Shown in pieces: positions 17,838 to 26,633 of a stretch of DNA of 64,000 nucleotides; position 1 is the stretch's first letter; each line of letters opens with the position of its first letter. The DNA comes from Planococcus donghaensis MPA1U2 (GTDB lineage Bacteria > Bacillota > Bacilli > Bacillales_A > Planococcaceae): positions 101,070-165,069 of the forward strand of contig NZ_AEPB01000027.1 of the NCBI RefSeq assembly GCF_000189395.1. The letters run 5' to 3'. Both the position numbers and the translations under genes were made by a program. The notes under the pieces were generated by a model, which was not told where the DNA came from, did no database searches, and worked only from the letters and a program-made list of their open reading frames with translations.

Positions 17838-19650
17838 TGCCATCCGCCGACCATTTGGTCATGAACCCATTTTGACTAAAGAAGATTTAACGAAAAAGAA
17901 AGACAAAAAAGACGAACGTGCGCAAAATTGGAAATCGACGCTACTTAAAATCTGGAAGCTAGTTGATGAACAGCGCTTGTTACTGATTGTGGTATTGGCA
18001 TTGGTATTTGTCAGCTCCGCAATGGCATTGCTTGGACCGTATTTAATCGGTTTTATCATTGACGAGTATATTGTTCCTCAAAGCTTTAATGGCATGGGCA
18101 CAGTTGTGCTTTGGTTGATTGTGGTTTACATTGCCCATTCGGCATCTTTGTATTTGCAAAATTTTTGGATGGTTGGGATTGCTCAACAAGTGATTTATCG
18201 CTTGCGAACTCGTCTTTTTTCACATCTTCAACGTTTGCCTGTGACGTTTTTCGATAAGCGGCAACACGGAGAATTGATGAGTCGCATGACTAATGATATT
18301 GAAAACGTTTCGTCTACATTGAATACTTCGTTTATTCAAGTTTTTTCGAGCATATTAACGCTAACAGGAACAGCGATCGTTATGTTAACACTGAGTCCGC
18401 TATTGACATTATTAACGTTAATTATCATTCCACTCATGTATGTATCCATTCAATGGATTACAAAACGTACGAGCAGGTTGTATAAAGAACAGCAAAAAGC
18501 TATTGGTGAATTGAATGGCATGATTGAAGAAACCATTTCTGGCCAAAAAATTGTTAAAGCTTTTTCACAAGAACCGCGTGTGATGGAAGAGTTTCGCGAA
18601 AAAAGTGAAAACCTTCGACAAGCTGGATTCTGGGCATGGACCTATGCTGGATTTATCCCAAAAGTCATGAACTTTTTAAACAATGGAAGCTTTGCAATTG
18701 TAGCGGGGGTTGGTGGCATTCTCGCTTTGAATGGCTCTGTATCTATTGGAGTTATTGTTATTTTCACAGAGTATTCTCGGCAATTTACACGTCCTTTAAA
18801 TGATTTGGCAAACCAATTTAATACGGTGTTGTCAGCTATTGCAGGAGCTGAACGTGTTTTTTCCATTATGGACGAAACTGAAGAAAAAGATGATTTAGTT
18901 TTGAATGTTGAAAAAGAACTAAAAGGTGAAGTAGTCTTCGACCAAGTTTCATTTAAATACGAAGGGGCAGAAGAAGACTGGACCATTCAGGATGTTAGTT
19001 TCAAGGTGGGCATTGGTCAAACAACAGCATTAGTGGGAGCAACCGGAGCGGGAAAAACAACCATCATGCAATTATTGGCACGTTTTTACGACGCCAATAG
19101 AGGGGAGATTCGGTTGGATGGATTGCCGATTGCTTCTATGCCACGTGAAACATTGCGTAAACAACTTGCTTTTGTATTGCAAGATCCATTCTTATTCGAA
19201 GCGACAGTTAGTGAAAATATTCGGTACGGCAAACTAGATGCTACAGATGAAGAAGTCATCGAAGCTGCCAAAGGGGCTAACGCACATGAATTTATCGAAA
19301 AGTTACCGAATGGTTACGATACGATTTTAACAGGCGATGGTTCAATGATTAGTCAAGGTCAGAAGCAACTGCTGTCTATTGCACGTGCACTTATTGCAGA
19401 TCCGGTTATTCTATTGTTAGACGAAGCAACGAGTAGCATTGACACAGTTACAGAACTGAAAATCCAAGAAGCTTTAGAGCGCCTTATGGCCGGACGAACA
19501 AGTTTTGTCATCGCTCATCGACTGAATACCATTCGTAAAGCTGATTTGGTGCTTGTAATGGAGATGGGGAAATTAGTAGAGTCTGGTACGCAGCAACAAT
19601 TGTTAGATGCAAATGGAATTTACGCTACCATGTTATCGGAAGCTAAATAA
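17830..19650 (+). CDS. ABC exporter half-transporter, catalytic subunit (YfiC-like)
   Basis: The 606-aa protein has a roughly 60-residue N-terminal extension, six membrane helices (about residues 45-330) and an ATPase domain. Walker A GATGAGKTT, Walker B LLLDEATSSID and switch AHRL are canonical, but the signature reads ISQGQ where LSGGQ is expected. In the heterodimer this weak signature faces the degenerate Walker B of the partner, while this subunit's intact Walker B faces the partner's intact LSGGQ. That gives one good and one dead ATP site. Start codons at 17824 and 17830 are both possible; 17830 is better spaced (9 nt) from GAGGAGG. Confidence 0.9.
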   Translation: MFDAIRRPFGHEPILTKEDLTKKKDKKDERAQNWKSTLLKIWKLVDEQRLLLIVVLALVFVSSAMALLGPYLIGFIIDEYIVPQSFNGMGTVVLWLIVVYIAHSASLYLQNFWMVGIAQQVIYRLRTRLFSHLQRLPVTFFDKRQHGELMSRMTNDIENVSSTLNTSFIQVFSSILTLTGTAIVMLTLSPLLTLLTLIIIPLMYVSIQWITKRTSRLYKEQQKAIGELNGMIEETISGQKIVKAFSQEPRVMEEFREKSENLRQAGFWAWTYAGFIPKVMNFLNNGSFAIVAGVGGILALNGSVSIGVIVIFTEYSRQFTRPLNDLANQFNTVLSAIAGAERVFSIMDETEEKDDLVLNVEKELKGEVVFDQVSFKYEGAEEDWTIQDVSFKVGIGQTTALVGATGAGKTTIMQLLARFYDANRGEIRLDGLPIASMPRETLRKQLAFVLQDPFLFEATVSENIRYGKLDATDEEVIEAAKGANAHEFIEKLPNGYDTILTGDGSMISQGQKQLLSIARALIADPVILLLDEATSSIDTVTELKIQEALERLMAGRTSFVIAHRLNTIRKADLVLVMEMGKLVESGTQQQLLDANGIYATMLSEAK

Positions 19651-19657
19651 TAAGATG

Positions 19658-19695
19658 AGGTCTGTTCCAGTTTATGTGGAGCAGGCCTTTTTCTT
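19658..19695 (+). terminator. Rho-independent terminator
   Basis: AGGTCTGTTCC pairs with GGAGCAGGCCT (two G-U pairs) and is followed by T5, after the ABC exporter operon. Confidence 0.75.
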
Positions 19696-19806
19696 TATTT
19701 TCTTAGCGCCACTCTTTCATGCGGTATGATAGGATAAAAATACCGGATGGTTTAAGAAACGGATAAAACGTATGCGAACAAAATCAAATTATTAGGAGGT
19801 GTCAAA

Positions 19807-20676
19807 ATGGATTTATCTTTATCAATCAGTTCATTTCCAGTAGATGAGCAAACAGCTAACGATATGTCAAAATTGCTAGAAGGGCTATCCGCTGAAGCAA
19901 AAACAGTGCTTCACCCATCGCTTTGGAGAGCAGCGGATGCAAGAGGATTTGTGGTACTGGCTTATACAGAACAAGAAGAATTAATCGGTTTTGCATCAGC
20001 GGCAGATATGGTTGGATTGCATCATTACGAATGGTCACTTTACGTTCACCCAGAGTACAGACGACTGTCACTTGGTACGGCTTTAGCCGATGGCATTTCG
20101 CATGGCTTAGCACAACGTCAGGCAGAAAGTGAGTTAGTCGCATTTGTGAATGATGTTGAAATTTCAGGTTTCATGGAGAGTGTAGCGTACGAGCTTGATT
20201 TTCATGAAATCCTTTTGTCGGCAACACCGTTACCCAAAAGTGAAATATCGGAGGAGCTAACTATCGTACCTTTCGCAGGACAAGCTGAAGAATTATCGGA
20301 GCTATTAACATCCGCGTTTGATGACACGATTTTACCGATATTAGAACATAATATGGTCGACCCCGAAAGAGAAATTTGGCTGCTTCAGAAAGATCAACAA
20401 TTGCTTGCAACGGCTACGCTTGTTGTAGAAGAGCAGGTTTTATGGGTTACGGCATTTGCAGTTCATCCAGATCATCAAGGTAAAGGATATGGCAAACAAC
20501 TATTGAAGTGGTGTCGAGAGTTGGCATATGAACGAAAACTAAATTCGGTTTACCTTGATGTTGAAACCGATAACCAAGCATTGCACGTATACGAAAAATC
20601 TGGATTTGTCCGAATGCAAACCGTTTCTTATTGGAAGTCTAAAGAAAATCTATCAAACCCAACTAGGAATAATTAA
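19807..20676 (+). CDS. Double GNAT-domain N-acetyltransferase
   Basis: The 289-aa protein contains two GNAT folds. The first (about residues 1-140) has a weak acetyl-CoA loop, YRRLSLGTAL. The second (about 150-280) has the canonical VHPDHQGKGYGKQLL and the closing LDVETDNQALHVYEKSGF. The second half is therefore probably catalytic and the first structural or substrate-binding. Such fused acetyltransferases act on amines of unknown identity. An AGGAGGTG ribosome site supports the start. Confidence 0.85.
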   Translation: MDLSLSISSFPVDEQTANDMSKLLEGLSAEAKTVLHPSLWRAADARGFVVLAYTEQEELIGFASAADMVGLHHYEWSLYVHPEYRRLSLGTALADGISHGLAQRQAESELVAFVNDVEISGFMESVAYELDFHEILLSATPLPKSEISEELTIVPFAGQAEELSELLTSAFDDTILPILEHNMVDPEREIWLLQKDQQLLATATLVVEEQVLWVTAFAVHPDHQGKGYGKQLLKWCRELAYERKLNSVYLDVETDNQALHVYEKSGFVRMQTVSYWKSKENLSNPTRNN

Positions 20677-20743
20677 ATCATATGCAGAATAGGTAAAAAT
20701 GAGACTAGCAGAGGTAAAGCCGAGATTAAACGGAGTGACATTG

Positions 20744-21598
20744 ATGAACAACTATGAAAATGGTCAAAATATCGCTGCAGCATCTGAAAAAAACATTCGG
20801 ACTGATTTTAAAGAAAGCATGACGTATGGAGATTATCTTCATCTAGATAAGCTGTTAACTGCACAAGATGGCGTTAGTGGACATCACGATGAAACCTTAT
20901 TCATCATCATTCACCAAGTATCAGAACTATGGATGAAATTGATTTTGCATGAGCTGCAATCGGCCATCGACCATATTGAAAAAGACGATTTGCAACCTGC
21001 GTTCAAGCAATTGGCAAGAGTATCCCGCATTCAATCACAAATTATTCAAGGCTGGGATGTGTTGTCGACATTAACGCCTGCAGAGTATATGGAATTCCGC
21101 GATGATTTAGGCAATGCTAGTGGATTTCAGTCTTATCAATACCGAATGATTGAATTTGCACTTGGCTACAAAACAAAGCATGTATTGAAAATCTATGAAA
21201 AAGATGCACCGCTTCATGCTGAATTAGAGAAAGCATTTAATGCACCTGGACTGTACGATGCGGCGATTCAAAAACTAGCGAGAAGTGGATTTGCCATTGA
21301 TAAAGAAGTTTTAGAGCGAGATGTAAGTATGGTTTACGAATCAAATGAAAGTGTGCGCGAAGCTTGGAAAATCGTTTACCGTGATGTAGACACGCATTGG
21401 GAGCTATATCAGCTAGCGGAAAAGCTGGTTGACATTGAAGATTGGCTTCAGCAATGGCGTTTCCGTCACATGAAAACAGTAGAGCGGATTATCGGATTTA
21501 AGCAAGGAACAGGTGGCTCTTCTGGTGTGAATTACTTGAAGAAAGTACTGGATCAATATTTCTTCCCAGAACTGTGGGAAATACGAACGGATATTTAG
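20744..21598 (+). CDS. kynA: Tryptophan 2,3-dioxygenase
   Basis: This 284-aa heme enzyme shows all the family blocks: [31 protein letters not shown] with the conserved distal His and substrate-contact residues, [12 protein letters not shown], and the C-terminal [12 protein letters not shown] that carries the proximal heme His. It oxidises L-tryptophan to N-formylkynurenine. I chose the ATG at 20744, preceded by a GGAGTGA ribosome site; the ATG at 20699 has a poor one. No kynB or kynU is in the window. The next gene, a glycerophosphodiesterase, starts 10 bp downstream, so the two are probably cotranscribed. Confidence 0.93.
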   Translation: MNNYENGQNIAAASEKNIRTDFKESMTYGDYLHLDKLLTAQDGVSGHHDETLFIIIHQVSELWMKLILHELQSAIDHIEKDDLQPAFKQLARVSRIQSQIIQGWDVLSTLTPAEYMEFRDDLGNASGFQSYQYRMIEFALGYKTKHVLKIYEKDAPLHAELEKAFNAPGLYDAAIQKLARSGFAIDKEVLERDVSMVYESNESVREAWKIVYRDVDTHWELYQLAEKLVDIEDWLQQWRFRHMKTVERIIGFKQGTGGSSGVNYLKKVLDQYFFPELWEIRTDI

Positions 21599-21608
21599 GA
21601 GGGGTTTT

Positions 21609-22322
21609 GTGAAGATTTTTGCTCATAGAGGTTGCTCGGGTTCATATCCGGAAAATACTTTAGCGGCCTTTCGTGCAGCAGCTGAATTGCCAATTACAGG
21701 TGTAGAAATTGACGTTCATTTAACGAAAGATGGTGAAATTGTCATTATTCACGATGAAAAAGTCAATCGCACAACCAATGGCAAAGGCTATGTAAAAGAA
21801 TTAACGTTAAAAGAGTTAAAACAACTAGATTGTGGTTCTTGGTATTCTGAAGAATGGAGCGAGGAAAGAATTCCTACGCTTGATGAAGTATTCGATATTT
21901 TTGAAAACACCAATCATCGCTTAAATATCGAAATAAAATCAGATGTATTCCCATACGACGGTTTGGCAAATAAGGTAATCGATTTGGCTGCCAAGCGCGG
22001 CTTTAGAAATCGAATTTTATTGTCCTCTTTTAACCATGAAGACATTCAATCCGTGGTCCAAGGCAAACAAGTAGAAAGTGCGATTTTAACTTTTGAAGTG
22101 TTAGTCGACGTTTATGATTACGCGCGAGTCATTGGAACAAAGCGGATTCACGTTTCATTGCCATCGGCTTTTAGAAAAATGACCACTGACGCTTTGCGCA
22201 AAGGCGCCATTGTGTATGTTTACACCGTCAATGATGTAAGTTATGCAGAAGAATTACAAAGAATCGGTGTTCATGGGATTTTTACAGACTATCCAGAAAA
22301 AATGTTGGCACATTTCGCATAA
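21609..22322 (+). CDS. Glycerophosphodiester phosphodiesterase
   Basis: The 237-aa protein is a compact cytoplasmic GDPD with no signal peptide. The catalytic metal site is seen in AHRGCSGSYPENTL, EIDVHLTKDGEIVIIHD and NIEIKSD. It hydrolyses glycerophosphodiesters from phospholipid turnover into glycerol 3-phosphate and an alcohol. The GTG start at 21609 follows TAGGAGGGG, which overlaps the kynA stop region. A bidirectional terminator follows. Confidence 0.92.
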   Translation: MKIFAHRGCSGSYPENTLAAFRAAAELPITGVEIDVHLTKDGEIVIIHDEKVNRTTNGKGYVKELTLKELKQLDCGSWYSEEWSEERIPTLDEVFDIFENTNHRLNIEIKSDVFPYDGLANKVIDLAAKRGFRNRILLSSFNHEDIQSVVQGKQVESAILTFEVLVDVYDYARVIGTKRIHVSLPSAFRKMTTDALRKGAIVYVYTVNDVSYAEELQRIGVHGIFTDYPEKMLAHFA

Positions 22323-22354
22323 AAAGACGCGTCGAGTTTCCGACGCGTCTTTTT
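22321..22354. terminator. Bidirectional rho-independent terminator
   Basis: A 14-bp perfect stem (AAAAAGACGCGTCG with its complement) and a 6-nt loop lie between the convergent GDPD and DUF2804 genes. Confidence 0.9.
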
Positions 22355-22357
22355 GTT

Positions 22358-23377
22358 TTACCATTTTGCATAATAATCATCGATAGAACCAAGAAGCTGT
22401 ATAATTTTTAGCTTTTTCCCATCGGGATAACGAACATACCCATTATAGTAGCCAAACAATTGATGAATTTCCGATTTGATGAGACGTACATCAGTTTTTG
22501 AAGTGCGTTCAAAAAATGGAGAGAATGTCAGTCTGACGTCATCAGAGAATTTGCTATGAATTAGCCACGGCTTTTTGTAGTTTTGCGGATCGTAATGAAA
22601 CAGAACATCTTCATGAATTTTTGTCATTTTGCCATTAACAAAAAAAGCGTTTTCTGTCATTCCAGTGCCATCGGTCCATTTTCCACCTAAATTCAAACCA
22701 ATTACTTTTCCAAGCGAGCGTTGCGAAGCCATAGCCCAATTCCAATGTGATTCTCTTGGCAAAACACCTCGCCCATAGTCTAATACAGCAAAACTATCGA
22801 CTTTTTCAAAGTCAAAACGTTGATTGCCGATTTTTACCATACCACTGACAGGAAGAGAGTTGTGCTTAGCGGAAAACTGGAAGGTTTGACGATTCCAAGG
22901 AACAACGACGTTTAAAGACTCGTACTCTTTAGGATGTGAGATGACCAGTAGGGCTTCTAAATCTTCGCCATCGAATTCTTTTACACTAACAGTTAAATGT
23001 GTTGCATCTTGGTTATAGACAGATTCGATTGTCATCGTATCACTTCGGAAGTAACAAGGATCCAATACGTTTTCGGATAGTTTCAAATGTCTTGTAAAGG
23101 GAAGCATAATGGTTTTTTCATGAAAACGTTGTGTCTCATAATTTAAAAAATAAACAAAACAGACAGTCGCATAATCCAAGTGGGAAATGGTTGCAGAAAA
23201 TAAAATTTCATCTCCAAATACACACCAATAATTCCACTTCTTTTTACGCATAAAGTTTCCACGCAAATTGCTTTCTACCAACGGCTGCTTTGCATATCCA
23301 ATAGCATTTGGATTTAATTGGCCTTTTGCATCACAAAGTTTTACGACTTCAGTAAGCTCTCGTTCAACATGTTGCAT
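22358..23377 (-). CDS. DUF2804 domain-containing protein
   Basis: The 339-aa protein matches the DUF2804 family along its length. Typical blocks are GNFMRKKKWNYWCVFGDE near the N-terminus, FAVLDYGRGVLPRESHWNWA in the middle and GLNLGGKWTDGTGMTENAFF after it. The family is predicted to be beta-rich and lipocalin-like, and it has no established function. There is no signal peptide or membrane helix. The ATG at 23377 lies 6 nt from GAGGTG; the GTG at 23386 overlaps that site. Confidence 0.8.
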   Translation of the reverse strand: MQHVERELTEVVKLCDAKGQLNPNAIGYAKQPLVESNLRGNFMRKKKWNYWCVFGDEILFSATISHLDYATVCFVYFLNYETQRFHEKTIMLPFTRHLKLSENVLDPCYFRSDTMTIESVYNQDATHLTVSVKEFDGEDLEALLVISHPKEYESLNVVVPWNRQTFQFSAKHNSLPVSGMVKIGNQRFDFEKVDSFAVLDYGRGVLPRESHWNWAMASQRSLGKVIGLNLGGKWTDGTGMTENAFFVNGKMTKIHEDVLFHYDPQNYKKPWLIHSKFSDDVRLTFSPFFERTSKTDVRLIKSEIHQLFGYYNGYVRYPDGKKLKIIQLLGSIDDYYAKW

Positions 23378-23510
23378 TAAATCCACCTCACGGTTAATCT
23401 TCTCCTCTTATTGTATCAGAACAAAACGAGAATATCCGTTGGGACCATTGCATTCGTGACGAAAGTCTGAAAAATATAATAAATGGCATGAATTTAGTCT
23501 TTAATAAGAG

Positions 23511-24368
23511 TTAGAAATTTTCTTTTCTCCAAAGAAAGGCAATTGTGCCTTCTCCAGCATGAACAGCTAGTGAAGAACTTAAGTCACCGATTAAAATATC
23601 TGCTTCTGGAATTTCTTTTAGTACTTCTTGTTTTAGATTTTCAGCTTCTTTTAATACATTACCATGCATAATTTGAAAGCGCTTTACGCCAAATTCCGCA
23701 TGATCTTTTTTTGCGTGATTGATTAAATACTGAATGGCTTTTTTATGTGAACGAACTTTATCGATAGGCTGCAGTTCGCCCTCAGGAGTAATTTGAACAA
23801 TGGGCTTAATCTGCAACAAGCTCCCTAAATAATATTGAGCGCCGCTCATACGTCCACCTTTATAAAGTTGAGTCAAATTACCGATTAAAATGTAATTCCG
23901 GAAATTTTCTGTTTCCTTGGCGAGTTTTTCCGCGATTTCTTCTGCAGGGTGACCTTGTTCTTGAAGCTTTAAACCGCGTTCGATCAGACCGGATAAACCA
24001 TAAGAAAGCGCTAGCGAATCGATTGTATACACTTTGAATTCGCTCATTTCAGCACCAGCAGTAGATGAAGCGATGGTGCCACTAAGTTTTGCAGAAGCGT
24101 GAACAGCAATCGCGCATTCGTATTCCTCTTTTAGTCGGTCATACAGCTCTGCAAACTTTCCTGCAGAAGGTTGGGAGGTTTTAGGAAAGCTGGTCGATGC
24201 TTTAATGCGCTTATAAAGGTCTTCGTTTGTTAAATCCACACCATCGTCTATAAATTCTTCTGTCCCGAAGTGAATATTCAAAGGTACAACATACACATCA
24301 GGATGTGCTTTAAATTCTTCTGTTACAAATCCCGTCGTATCGATAATCCAAGCAATTGATTTTTTCAT
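23511..24368 (-). CDS. DegV-family fatty-acid-binding protein
   Basis: The 285-aa protein has the DegV two-domain layout, with IAWIIDTTGFVTEEF at the N-terminus, FPKTSQPSAGKFAELYDRL, and the conserved GGRMSGAQYYLGSLLQIKPI block. DegV (FakB-type) proteins bind a fatty acid and present it to FakA for phosphorylation, feeding exogenous fatty acids to phospholipid synthesis. No fakA is in the window. The next gene on the same strand encodes a PlsY-like acyltransferase, which fits a lipid role, but the 100-bp gap gives no proof of an operon. Confidence 0.88.
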   Translation of the reverse strand: MKKSIAWIIDTTGFVTEEFKAHPDVYVVPLNIHFGTEEFIDDGVDLTNEDLYKRIKASTSFPKTSQPSAGKFAELYDRLKEEYECAIAVHASAKLSGTIASSTAGAEMSEFKVYTIDSLALSYGLSGLIERGLKLQEQGHPAEEIAEKLAKETENFRNYILIGNLTQLYKGGRMSGAQYYLGSLLQIKPIVQITPEGELQPIDKVRSHKKAIQYLINHAKKDHAEFGVKRFQIMHGNVLKEAENLKQEVLKEIPEADILIGDLSSSLAVHAGEGTIAFLWRKENF

Positions 24369-24472
24369 AAAATACCCCTATCTTTTAGAATAATTAGAAT
24401 ACAAAAACTATACCATGGATAATATTCTAGCGGTAGTGTGAGCTTTGTAAACGGTTTATCTTTAATGGGAAA

Positions 24473-25033
24473 TCAGCGAAACCGGCTATTGAATGATTCT
24501 TGAATATCGGATTTGTGTTTAATAACAATAATAATAATTGCCATAACAAGGGGCCAGACAACAATCCAAACTTGAAGAATAAACGCCATCAGGATAAATC
24601 CAGCAAAACTCGCTAACATCGATAACGTTGCGCTTTTTAACCATGGATAAAAGGCGAAAAATAAGATGAACATCGCTAAAAATAAATCAGGTGTTAAACA
24701 AAAACTTACTCCAATAAACGTTGCAATGCCTTTGCCGCCACGATATTTAAGCCAGAATGGAAACAAATGACCGACAATAACAGCGAAACCAGCCACCGCG
24801 ATTGCCCAAATAGAAAAGTCGAAAAAGAAGCCAATCCAAACAACTAATGCTCCTTTACCAGCATCACCAAGAAAGGTTAAGAGAAAGGCCGGCTTTCCAA
24901 GAATGGCTCCCGCATTTCTAGCACCAAGATTACCACTACGTTGTTGGCGCAAATCGACGCCTTTCCATTTTCCAATCCACCAAGCTGTCAGTAAGTTGCC
25001 GATAAAATAAGATACTAACCAGTAAACAATCAT
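24473..25033 (-). CDS. PlsY-type glycerol-3-phosphate acyltransferase
   Basis: This 186-aa membrane protein has about five helices and the three PlsY motifs: SGNLGARNAG, GDAGKGALVVW and KYRGGKGIATFIG. PlsY transfers acyl groups from acyl-phosphate to glycerol 3-phosphate at the membrane, giving lysophosphatidate. The sequence diverges somewhat from B. subtilis PlsY (the GSxNxGxTN motif reads SGNLGARNAG), so it may be a second paralogue. An ACTGGAGG ribosome site supports the start. Confidence 0.82.
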   Translation of the reverse strand: MIVYWLVSYFIGNLLTAWWIGKWKGVDLRQQRSGNLGARNAGAILGKPAFLLTFLGDAGKGALVVWIGFFFDFSIWAIAVAGFAVIVGHLFPFWLKYRGGKGIATFIGVSFCLTPDLFLAMFILFFAFYPWLKSATLSMLASFAGFILMAFILQVWIVVWPLVMAIIIIVIKHKSDIQESFNSRFR

Positions 25034-25067
25034 AAAGCGCCTCCAGTTTTAAAATAACAATAAAGTT

Positions 25068-25097
25068 AAGGCCTCCCCTACAGATGGGAAGGCCTTT
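25068..25097 (-). terminator. Probable terminator hairpin after the M20 dipeptidase gene
   Basis: AAGGCCTCCCC pairs with GGGAAGGCCTT around a short loop. The downstream T content on the minus strand is moderate, so termination efficiency is uncertain. Confidence 0.6.
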
Positions 25098-25107
25098 ATA
25101 GGAAAGG

Positions 25108-26484
25108 TTAGTTTAACTCGGCTACTTCGAAAAGGTAATCGCTGATAACGCGTAGACCTTTGTCGAAGTTCTCAAGATGGAAATGTTCGTTTGGTGCATG
25201 GAAATTCTCAGACGCTAGTCCAAAGCCCATTAAGACAACAGGTAAACCTAAAATTTCATCGAACGCTGCAACAATTGGAATCGATCCACCCATTCGGGTA
25301 AATGCAGTTGGCACGCCATATACTTTTTCATAAGAGCGACCAGCTGCTTGAATCGCAGGGTGATCAAAAGGAGTTAAAAATGGTTTGCCTTTATCAAACT
25401 CAGAAATTTCTACAGATACGCCTACTGGTTTATGAGATTCTACATGTGCTTTTAGTTTTGCGATGATATCATCTGGGTCTTGGTTTGGCACTAAGCGACA
25501 AGTGATTTTGGTGCTAGCTTCTGCAGGTAACACTGTTTTAATGCCTTCGCCTGAGAATCCACCGGTAATGCCGTTCACTTCAAGTGTTGGGCGAATCCAC
25601 GTGCGCTCGACAAAAGAATAGCCTTTTTCGCCAAAGTCTTCAGAAATACCAATTTCTTTTTTCTCGTGCTCTAAGTCAAACTCAAGCGCTGCAAATTCTT
25701 CACGTTCTTTATCAGATACTTCAAGTACATCGTCATAAAATCCTTCTACTTGAATCACCCCTTCTTGATCACGGAATGATTGTAAAATTTCTACGATTGC
25801 GTGCAACGGATTTTGAACGGCACCACCATATAAACCAGAATGCAAATCGCCTTTTGGTCCTTTAACATCGATTTGGATACCAGCAAGACCACGTAAGCCA
25901 TAACATACTGCAGGTCGTCCTGGACCTTGCATGCCCGTATCAGAAATAACAATAACATCTGACTTCAACAACTCTTGATTTTCTTCTACATATTTTGGAA
26001 GGTTCGGACTGCCAATTTCTTCTTCCCCTTCGATGATGAATTTGATGTTTACTGGCAATTCGCCATTTAGCTTTAACAGAGCTTCAACAGCTTTAACGTG
26101 CATATATACTTGTCCTTTATCGTCACTGGCGCCGCGTGCATACAATTTATTGTCACGCACTTCCGGTTCGTAAGGAGCAGATTCCCATAGGTGAAGAGGA
26201 TCTACCGGTTGCACGTCGTAATGACCATATACTAGTACTGTGGGTTTGCCTTCTGCATGAAGCCAGTCTGCATAAACAACTGGATGTCCTTCGGTTTCAT
26301 CGATTTTCACATTTTCTAGTCCTGCATTTTCTAAAGCAGTAACTAACCATTCTGCCCCTTTTTGCATATCTTCTTTATGCTCGGATAAAGAGCTGACTGA
26401 AGGAATGCGTAAAAATGCTTTTAATTCTTCTAAATGTGTTTCACGATTGTTTTTAAAATATTGGTCTATTGCTTGAGCGTTCAT
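25108..26484 (-). CDS. M20 family dipeptidase (carnosinase-like)
   Basis: The 458-aa metallopeptidase has metal-binding HYDVQPVDP, GASDDKGQ, the catalytic Glu pair in EGEEEIGSPNLP, VISDTGMQG and the closing NFHAPNEHFHLENFDKG. It resembles the CNDP/M20 dipeptidase group, which cleaves dipeptides in the cytoplasm using two zinc or manganese ions. The ATG at 26484 has a GAGGGATC ribosome site; a 23-residue upstream extension is open but unsupported. No partner genes are adjacent. Confidence 0.9.
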   Translation of the reverse strand: MNAQAIDQYFKNNRETHLEELKAFLRIPSVSSLSEHKEDMQKGAEWLVTALENAGLENVKIDETEGHPVVYADWLHAEGKPTVLVYGHYDVQPVDPLHLWESAPYEPEVRDNKLYARGASDDKGQVYMHVKAVEALLKLNGELPVNIKFIIEGEEEIGSPNLPKYVEENQELLKSDVIVISDTGMQGPGRPAVCYGLRGLAGIQIDVKGPKGDLHSGLYGGAVQNPLHAIVEILQSFRDQEGVIQVEGFYDDVLEVSDKEREEFAALEFDLEHEKKEIGISEDFGEKGYSFVERTWIRPTLEVNGITGGFSGEGIKTVLPAEASTKITCRLVPNQDPDDIIAKLKAHVESHKPVGVSVEISEFDKGKPFLTPFDHPAIQAAGRSYEKVYGVPTAFTRMGGSIPIVAAFDEILGLPVVLMGFGLASENFHAPNEHFHLENFDKGLRVISDYLFEVAELN

Positions 26485-26633
26485 CAAGATCCCTCGATTC
26501 AGTATATTTATGTTTGAAAAAATTATAACATACCAAGTTTTGGTTTTCGACAAGGGGAAATTGGCTATGGTATAGTGTTTACTACGGAAAGAGTTCGTAA
26601 AATTATGTGTTTATGACACTGGAGGAAATAAAA

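Noticed and set aside
23685-23698. Cre-like TGAAAGCGCTTTAC inside degV
   Set aside because: Two mismatches at conserved positions and a location inside coding sequence make control unlikely.
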